This document shows, in pieces, positions 57,469 to 64,000 of a DNA stretch of 64,000 bases; positions within the stretch are counted from its first letter, which is position 1; every line of letters begins with the position of its first letter. The position numbers and the translations under genes are program-made. Below the pieces are notes generated by a model, which was not told the origin of the DNA, searched no databases, and saw nothing but the letters and a program-made list of their open reading frames with translations. Source of the DNA: Mrakia gelida (taxonomy: Eukaryota > Basidiomycota > Tremellomycetes > Cystofilobasidiales > Mrakiaceae); contig BRON01000011.1 in the NCBI GenBank assembly GCA_024345305.1, positions 1,488,001 to 1,552,000 on the forward strand. Direction: 5' to 3'.

Positions 57469-60400
57469 TCAACCCCCCTCCACCTCTTTCTCCCTCGTCG
57501 CCAGATCCCTCAGTTGCCGACGAAGAATCTTTCCCGAAGGACTGGGTTTTCAAATCCAACCCAACAAAACGCTCGTCAGCTCGTCTCTGACTCTCTCCAC
57601 TCCCCCAAATGAGAAAGGGAGACATTCGAGGACGCGACGACTCACGATTTGGGCACCTGCTCGATCACGACGACTCCTCCTCGGAGGAACTTGTGGGGAG
57701 CGACCTGTCGAACCCACCAAGCAAGCGAGTTCGGGTCAGTAAGATAAAATGACGAACGAACGAGCGAGGAGGAAGGAGGAGGGGGAGAACGAGCGAGGGC
57801 AAGGGGAGACGACGATGGAACTCACCTTCCCTCGAATCCATTCCTCCACTTCCTTCGCGAGCGCGAGCTTGGTCTCCTTGCTGGGAGGGGTGCTATCGAT
57901 AGAGGTGGGTTTGAGGACGATGTAGGCTCTGTCGGCACCCAAACCGAAATGAACGAAAAAAACGTCGGCGCGTCGTCGTCTCATCTCGTCTCGTCTTCTT
58001 CCTTCCCATCAACCTCCGTCCACTCCTTCCCCCCCACCTCCACTCCCACCCACCCGCCTCGCTTCGCGTCGGTTTTAAGCTCACCTAGGAACCTCACTCC
58101 TCTCCTCCTCCTTCCACACCCCAATCACTCCCACGTCCGCCACGCTCGGATGGATCAGGAGGAGAGCTTCCAGTTCGGCTGGGGCGACTTGATGGCTGCA
58201 CATCCCAAGCAAGCGAGCGAGGAAAGGGAAGGAGAGGAGGTAGGTGCGAGGTTGGGTGGGAGGGGGAGGGGAGAGGTGGGCAGGGAGGGAGGAAGAGGAA
58301 AAGGAAGTCAGCGAATGTCGCGACTCGTCTCGTCTCGAACGAACCAACCCGCGGAGGACAGGAAAGAGGGAGAGAGAGAGAGCGAACGAGTAGAGTACTG
58401 ACCCATTATACTTGATCAACTCCTTCCTCCTATCCACCACAAAGAAGTATCCCTCCTCGTCCACCCTCACGATATCCCCCGTCTTCAACCAAGGGTCTCC
58501 TCCGTCCGAGGAAGGCGAGAAGGTCGATTTGGTGGAGACGGGGTCGTTGAGGTAGCCTCTGGAGGAAACGAAGCAGATTCCGAATTGAGGCAGAGAGAAA
58601 GAGGGGGCGAAGGGGAAGGGGTCGGCGAAAGGGAACGCGAACAGCGAACGCGTGCAAGAGAGGGAAAGAGGGAAGTCCAACCCACCTCATCACATTCGGT
58701 CCCCTAACCCACATCTCTCCACCTTCTTGCTCATCTCCACCTCCAGGTGCAACATCGATTCCCGTCTCAGGATCGACGATCTTCGCTTCGACGTTGGGGA
58801 TGAGTCGACCGATGGAGCCTGGGTGGGAGCGAGCGTCGGTGAGTTGGAGGATGTGCGTGACGGGGGAGGTTTCGGTCAGACCAAAGCTGGGAGTTGACGA
58901 GGAATGGGAGGAGGCGAGAGGGAGGGGAAAGAGGGGAGGAAGAGAGGTGGGTGAGTCAGTCGGAGAAAGGAAGGGAGGAGGAAGAGAGGAGAGCACGAGG
59001 ACGCGTCGAAACGAAAACGAACCCTTGAAGCAGAACCAAATCCTGCGAACCGAACCGTTTCTCTACTGCCAGAGTGAGCGACTCTCCGAGAGGTCTGTCG
59101 TGCACCCAACCAAGTTTGAAGTCGAGGCGAGAGTCAGTCTCGATCTGTCCCTCTCCATCTCTCCCTCTCGAATGCGACGAAAGGAAGAGCAACCGAGCGA
59201 GACCGAAACTCACGCAGCTCCCGAAAGCAACCATCTCAGACTGGACATGTCGTACTTGTCTACGATCTTGGAGTTGGCGAGATGGATCTGTTCGTCACCC
59301 AACCCACAGTCAGCTTGGAAAGGAAGGAAGAGTGCGAGAGGGAGAGAGGGAGAACGCGACGAACCAGGATCGGAGGCACCAGAATCGCTGCCGTAGTCTT
59401 GTAGGTCTCGACGGCTGAGCAGATGGTTTTGAGGTCGACTTTCTGGTCACACCCAAAAGAAGCGAAGGCTCGGTCTCCGAGGGTAACGAGATGAGGGGAA
59501 CGAGAGGAGGAGAGCGTACAGGAACGATCAAGACTGGGAAGCCTCGTTGAAGAGGCATGAGGATGACTGAACGAACGATGAACGAAAGCAAAGATCAGCC
59601 CGCCAGCTCCCACTTCTCACTCAAGGTTGGATCCAGGACGTACGTTTGAACAGTCCGTAGATGTGCGAAAAAGGCTGCGAACGAAATGAAGGGAAACAGG
59701 TCAACTCGCGAACGAACGAACGAGACGCGCAGAGGGTCGTCGACTCGAACTCACCAACACCCCAAGCAAGACGTCCTTCTCCGGTTCCATGAGAGGATAG
59801 ACGGGTGGAGCCATCATGTCCAATAGACTCGTAAGGTTCGCGTGGGTGGTTCTGATCGATCGAACGGTATCTGAGTGAGCTTCGAAACGAGAGCGAACGA
59901 GAGCGAGGGAGGTGGAACGAGAAGGTGCGAACTCACTCAACTCCCTTGCTCAATCCTTCCGTCCCACTACTGAAGCATATCACTGCTGTTTCTCCACAGT
60001 CTACCTCCACCTCCTCAGCAGGACTGCTACTTTGCTGCTGCTGCATGAACTCCTCGAGCGTCTGGAAGGACGACGGTTCCTCCTCGCTCGAAGGTGAGCT
60101 CGCGAGAACGATCCTCTGATTGATGTCCTCCTTCGTCGGCGGGTTGGGGAACAGATTGTACGCTTGAAGCAGGGTAGGGAGGAGGGTTGGAGTGGTGATC
60201 GTCAAGGAAGGAGAGGAGAGGAGAAGTTGATGGGACAGGTCGGAGGCGGATCTGGGTCAACCAAAGGAAGGAAGGAAGAAGAGGTGAGCTTCGACGTTTC
60301 CCTTTCCTTCGTTTCGTTCCATTTCTCCGACTCGACGCCACCTAATTTGTGTAGATTAGATTTCGGATCCGATCACTCACAGAGATCCAGCAAACAGAGC

Positions 60401-60766
60401 CGTCTTCCAACCCGCCTTCTGAGCTCCTACGAACACGACAGGCCAGTCCAACCCGTTCCCCAGAAAGAGACCCAGCACCTCGCCCTCCTTCCCCTGTGCT
60501 CTCGCCTTCAACCCGTTCGCCATCCTTCCAGCTCGATTGTAGACTTCCTGTCTCGATAAGGATTTCCCATTGGAAGTGTCTATGAACGCTGGTGACGAAG
60601 GGGAGAGGGAGGAAGTCGGAGGGAAGAGATGCGAGTAGAGTGAAGTGCGAGGGAGGAGGGAGGAAGGGATCGAAGGGTGAGGGGAGAGGTAGATCTTGGC
60701 GCTCGGAGGTCGGAGGGAGGAGAGGGAACGACGAAGGGAGGGGAAGAGGGAGCCTGGTTTGAGCAT
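57469..60766 (-). CDS. 4-coumarate-CoA-ligase-like acyl-CoA synthetase
   Basis: ANL-superfamily adenylate-forming enzyme that activates a carboxylic acid as an acyl-CoA; substrate unknown. Core motifs: [17 protein letters not shown] (P-loop, normally SGTTG.PKGV), [20 protein letters not shown] with [108 protein letters not shown] (hinge), [24 protein letters not shown], and [13 protein letters not shown] with the catalytic lysine. The last exon ends TREKEVEGG; no SKL-type peroxisomal signal. A Gln/Ser-rich insert ([12 protein letters not shown]) lies in the N-terminal domain. The start at 60766 is the first ATG in the first exon. Confidence 0.9.
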
Positions 60767-61235
60767 GTGTGGTCAGGTTGGTGGAAGAGAGAGAGGGAAG
60801 GGAAGGGAGAGGAAGCAAGGTCGGGTGAGCTTCGACGAGCTCGGAGTTGTCGGACGAAGGAACCGTTCTCTCTAAATGTTTTGGGTAAATCTTCCATACC
60901 TCGGATCGGGACCGTATCAGACCACAGCCAGCCAATAATACTCTCGAACTCGAAACCAGAGCGAAGCAAGAAGGACCCGTCCCAGCTCGTCGACCAAACG
61001 AACCTCACTTCGCGCGCGTCTCGCCGTTCGCCCTCGCTCCTTCCTGTCCTCTCCTCACACCGATCAGGTCAGTCCCTCGCGGACCTCTCCCTCTCTCACT
61101 CACCCCTCCACACTCTCTTTCCCAACCCCAACACATCGAAGCAAATCCAAACGTACATCGTCGCTCCCCTCCCCCCCTCCTCTCCACTCCCATTTTGATT
61201 CTCCTCCGTCCCCACCTCCCAACCCATCCCTCCAT
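60767..61235. other. Spacer between 4CL-like start and TOM20 stop
   Basis: About 470 bp. It carries the presumed promoter of the ligase gene and the 3' UTR of TOM20, both on the minus strand. No supported gene. Confidence 0.4.
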
Positions 61236-63217
61236 CTACTCCCTCCCCGCCCCAGCCACAGCAGCCTGCAGAGCAGCGATCATAGCCTCCTCGTCCTCCT
61301 CGTCGCCTCCGTCGATGCCCGCCTCGGTGGGACGAGAGGACTGCTGAGCGATCACGTTGGCGATCCCGATGAGCTCTTTGACGATCTGTTGGGTGGGTGG
61401 GTGGGTGGGAGGATGGGAGGGCGGGAGGGCGGGTTGGACGGTGAGTGGGTGGGTGGGGAAGTGGGGAAAGGGAAGAGAGGAGGAACGGGGTGTCAGGAGG
61501 GAGAGAGGGAAAAGGGAGGGAGGGAGAAGCGGACGAACAGCGAAAACGGGAGGGAGGACGGTCTTCTCCTGTTGTATCGAAAAAGAGAGAAGATGGGAAA
61601 GTCAGCGACCGAGAGACGCGTGCGACGTAGAAGAAGAGAGCGAGCGACGAACGTAGACTGTCGCGACGAAAGGAAGACGGGAAGCGCGAAGGTCAGCTTC
61701 GAGCTGATCTCGCGAGCTCACGTCGCACGAACGACAACGAAAGGAAGAGCTAGGATGGTGAGAAGACTCACTCTGCATCAGCTCAGCAGGGGCGGGGTAG
61801 ATCCTCAGCGCACGGTAGAAGGAGGTAGCGGCGTGAACGTAGGCGTCGGGTCCTGTGTGGGCGAGGGCGAAGGACGAGGAGGGAGGGAAGAACGATGAGC
61901 TTTGATTCGAGGTCGACGAGGAGCGATGAAAGCCACAGAAAGAGGGAGATACCGAACGCACCAAGGGTAGAGAGCTTCTCTCCAATGGCGACGTTTTCCA
62001 TGAAATATTTCTCCTGTAGATGGCGAAGAAGAGCGAGAGAGGGAAGTCAGCTCGACTCGACGTCAAACGAAGGAGGGAGAGAGGTCGAGGTCGAAAGAAG
62101 CGAATGGACGCACAGACTCCTCCGGGGTCGTAGGGGTAGCCTCCTGGGAGATCTCGATGATGGCGGAGATGAGGTCCTGAGAAGTATACGACGAAGGCGA
62201 AGGCGAGGGTCAGGACGATGGAGCGACGTAAGGAACGACGAGGAAGGAAAGGTCGAGCTGAACGACGAACCTGCTGTGTTCGAGCTCCCTTTGCCGAGTT
62301 CTCAGCCTCGACGACCTTGGAGACCTTCTTGTTTTGTTTTCCTGGTAGAGATAAGCGAGAGGAAGTGAGAGTCAGTAGATGTATGCGCTTTGAAGCGGCG
62401 GGAACGAGACGTCGAACGAGCTGAAGGAGGAGGTCGAGCTGAAGGGAAGGAAGGAGCTCGTTTCGATTGAGATCGAGCGAGGGAGCGAGAGGTATAGAAG
62501 AGATATGGGTAACTCGAACGGCGTGATGCTCGACTCCTCTGCACATCCCCTCCCCAAGGAAAAGTGGAAGAAGATATAGAAAAGCCGACGAACGAGAGCT
62601 CAAGAAACTCGAGGTCGAGGTGAAGGAAGGAGCTCGTCTCGTCTCGTTTGGGGTCGAGCGAACCAGCAAAAGATATAGAATCGCTCGGAGCTCAAGCGAG
62701 CATGGCGCTGCTTGAGACGGGATGATCCTCTATGCTCTTCATCGAAAGACGCAAGGAAGGAGGTACAAGGAGCCGGACGAGCTCAAAAGGATGAGCTCGA
62801 GGTGAAGGACTCGAAGGAGCTCGGAAACGACAGCGATAGACGCAGGAGGGGCGAACTAGAGACCTCTGCGTCTCGAGCGAGACTTTTCTCGAGATATAGT
62901 CCCCCTTCGCCGCCCTTCTTTATGAAAGGAGAGGCGCATCGACGAACGACAGCTCGACCTTCCTTCCTTGACCTCCTTCCTCCTTCCCTCGCTCCTTCCT
63001 CCTTCTCCCCGTCCCTCCTCCCCTTCCCCTCCCTCCAAAACCCACCCGAACACCATGGAAAATATAATCACTCCCTCCTCTTGTACTCACTGATCTTCCT
63101 CCTGAAATCCTTATCGGTCTGTCGTCGGTAATCGAACCAGACGGCGTATCCAGCGACCGAGGTCAGCAAGACAGCTCCCACTCCAATCGCAATCGTCGTA
63201 GCTCGGTTCGGGGACAT
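61236..63217 (-). CDS. TOM20: Mitochondrial import receptor subunit Tom20
   Basis: Outer-membrane receptor that binds mitochondrial presequences. Eight exons, phase-checked to 579 nt and 192 residues: 63091-63217, 62271-62341, 62114-62176, 61962-62013, 61772-61852, 61653-61657, 61539-61568, 61236-61385. The N-terminus has the single anchor (TTIAIGVGAVLLTSVAGYAVWFDYRRQTD), then KDFRRKIRKQNKKVSK as in Tom20. The core reads GPDAYVHAATSFYRALRIYPAPAELMQ, IY (the 5-nt exon), EKTVLPPVFA and IVKELIGIANVIAQQ, matching the family's YP.P.ELI.IY.KTVPEPVF. The tail is acidic (DGGDEEDEEAMIAALQAAV). Intron 1 (62342-63090) is 749 nt, far longer than others here. Confidence 0.92.
62342..63090 (-). repeat. Degenerate repeat units inside the long TOM20 intron
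   Basis: Within intron 1 there are three related blocks spaced about 180 bases apart, beginning near 62429, 62610 and 62794. Each contains GAGGTCGAG-like sequence, then GTGAAGGAAGGAGCTCG or a close variant, followed in the first two by a GATCGAGCGA/GGTCGAGCGA element and an AGATATAG-like motif. GAGCTC recurs throughout. Copies are diverged; I saw no terminal inverted repeats or transposase remnant. Confidence 0.55.
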
Positions 63218-64000
63218 CGTAGGGGGTGGGGATGTAGAGATGGAGGAGTTGGTGGAGGGGGAGAAGGGGGGAGGGGAAGGGTTGCTGGGAGAGGGAAGCC
63301 GGGTGGTGGTTTGAAGGGAAGGAGAGAGCGATGATGCGTCGAGCTCGCCGAAAAAGAGGTCGTCGCCCTCAAAAAAAATGGACCGGGCTGCAGAAAAAAA
63401 TGGGCAGATGGAGGAGCTCGTCTTAAAGGAGCATGCACGGAGAGCGCGGCTGTCCGGCAGATTTTTGCTGGCGAGGCATGGTCGTCATGGCCGCGTCGTC
63501 AAGGAGGTTCAAACTTCGAGACGCGTCACTGCTCTCGTTCGCGACGCCGCGTCCTTCCTCCGTCTTGTCTCTCCTCCTCAGGAGCCGAGAAGATGAATAG
63601 AAGATGCGACTGTTGCCCAGAAAATTATCATTTTCAAAAATCAACCTAACGGTATGCCTTAACGGGTATGCGCACCGTTCCTGCCTCCAGGAACGGTCGA
63701 TTCCGTGGAGTCGACTACCCGGATCCGGGTAGTCCGACCGTTCCAGCAGCCCTTTTTGGACTACCCGGACTTTGCGTCGCTTCGTTCTCCTTCCTCCTTC
63801 CACCGAATCGCAAACGGGAAACACGACCAGCGAGATCTACCCATGAAGCACAATGTATCAGAAGCACAGCTCTCTAGAACAAAATCTGCATCGTCGACAG
63901 CGATTCTCCCGAGAGGTACCTCAAAACGAAGGAGAGGGTGAGCTCGAGCTGACTTCCGCGAGTTCTTTTCGGAGGAGCTCCATCCTCTCTTTAGCTGCAC
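63218..64000. other. Right-edge region, no gene seen
   Basis: Contains the TOM20 promoter, a locally AT-richer stretch at about 63600-63665 and the inverted repeats listed separately. Short open frames exist on both strands near the edge, but none has a family motif or splice support. A gene may begin just beyond base 64000. Confidence 0.4.
63674..63744. repeat. Nested inverted repeats with 22-bp perfect palindrome
   Basis: A 9-base arm ACCGTTCCT (63674-63682) faces AGGAACGGT (63689-63697) across a 6-base loop. The right arm is extended by TCG and is complementary to CGACCGTTCC at 63735-63744. Between them lies a perfect 22-base palindrome (63713-63734) centred on GGATCC with arms GACTACCC/GGGTAGTC; ACTACCCGG recurs near 63769. 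Overall it could form alternative hairpins. Confidence 0.75.

Noticed and set aside
61602..62669. A single 355-codon minus-strand frame across TOM20
   Set aside because: It runs through several well-formed introns; only short pieces match TOM20, and the spliced model explains all of them in phase.

Overview
The window is nuclear DNA of a fungus, almost certainly a basidiomycete yeast or dimorph, most likely Pucciniomycotina. Support: about two dozen densely packed genes on both strands, many short GT-AG introns (usually 55-110 nt) with CTGAC/CTCAC-like branch sites and pyrimidine tracts, moderately high GC, and typical fungal genes (RIM13 calpain, TEA1, REV7, GPI-anchored wall proteins, a DUF6534 receptor-like protein). 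Nearly every gene is split, so single open frames are exons, not genes. Gene limits below come from the first supportable ATG and the last in-frame stop; where I checked splice phase exon by exon the text says so. The genus assignment is inference.

Left third (1-21.3 kb): an HSL-like alpha/beta hydrolase running off the left edge (-), RIM13/PalB calpain (+), a golgin-like coiled-coil protein (-) divergent from a Clr4/SUV39-type H3K9 methyltransferase (+), an RRM-like protein (-), a TGL2-like lipase with a long disordered N-terminus (-), an F-box-like protein (+) and an unassigned 229-residue protein (-).

Middle (21.5-42.4 kb): ALG3 mannosyltransferase (-) divergent from KIN28/CDK7 (+), a GPI-anchored chitin deacetylase (-), the large kelch/coiled-coil polarity protein TEA1 (-), a TPR-SET protein with an in-frame TGA (+), REV7 of polymerase zeta (-), and a small Kre9/Knh1-domain GPI protein (-).

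Right third (43.3-63.2 kb): a TBL1/SIF2 LisH-WD40 protein (+), a DUF6534 seven-helix protein (+), an 86-residue PIG-Y/ERI1 homologue (-) with an overlapping downstream reading frame, a MOB4/phocein protein (+), a VCX1-type Ca2+/H+ exchanger (+), a 4CL-like acyl-CoA ligase (-) and TOM20 (-).

The genes are housekeeping and signalling functions with no operon logic or obvious cluster; several concern the secretory/GPI/wall pathway (ALG3, ERI1, chitin deacetylase, Kre9-like) and chromatin (Clr4-like, SIF2, TPR-SET). I saw no rRNA, tRNA, CRISPR or autonomous transposon. The two most unusual genome-level signals are (i) very small internal exons (5, 11, 14, 20, 22 and 28 nt) that are required to keep conserved proteins in frame, and (ii) the self-complementary octamer GACGCGTC, which I counted about 33 times and which falls largely in introns.
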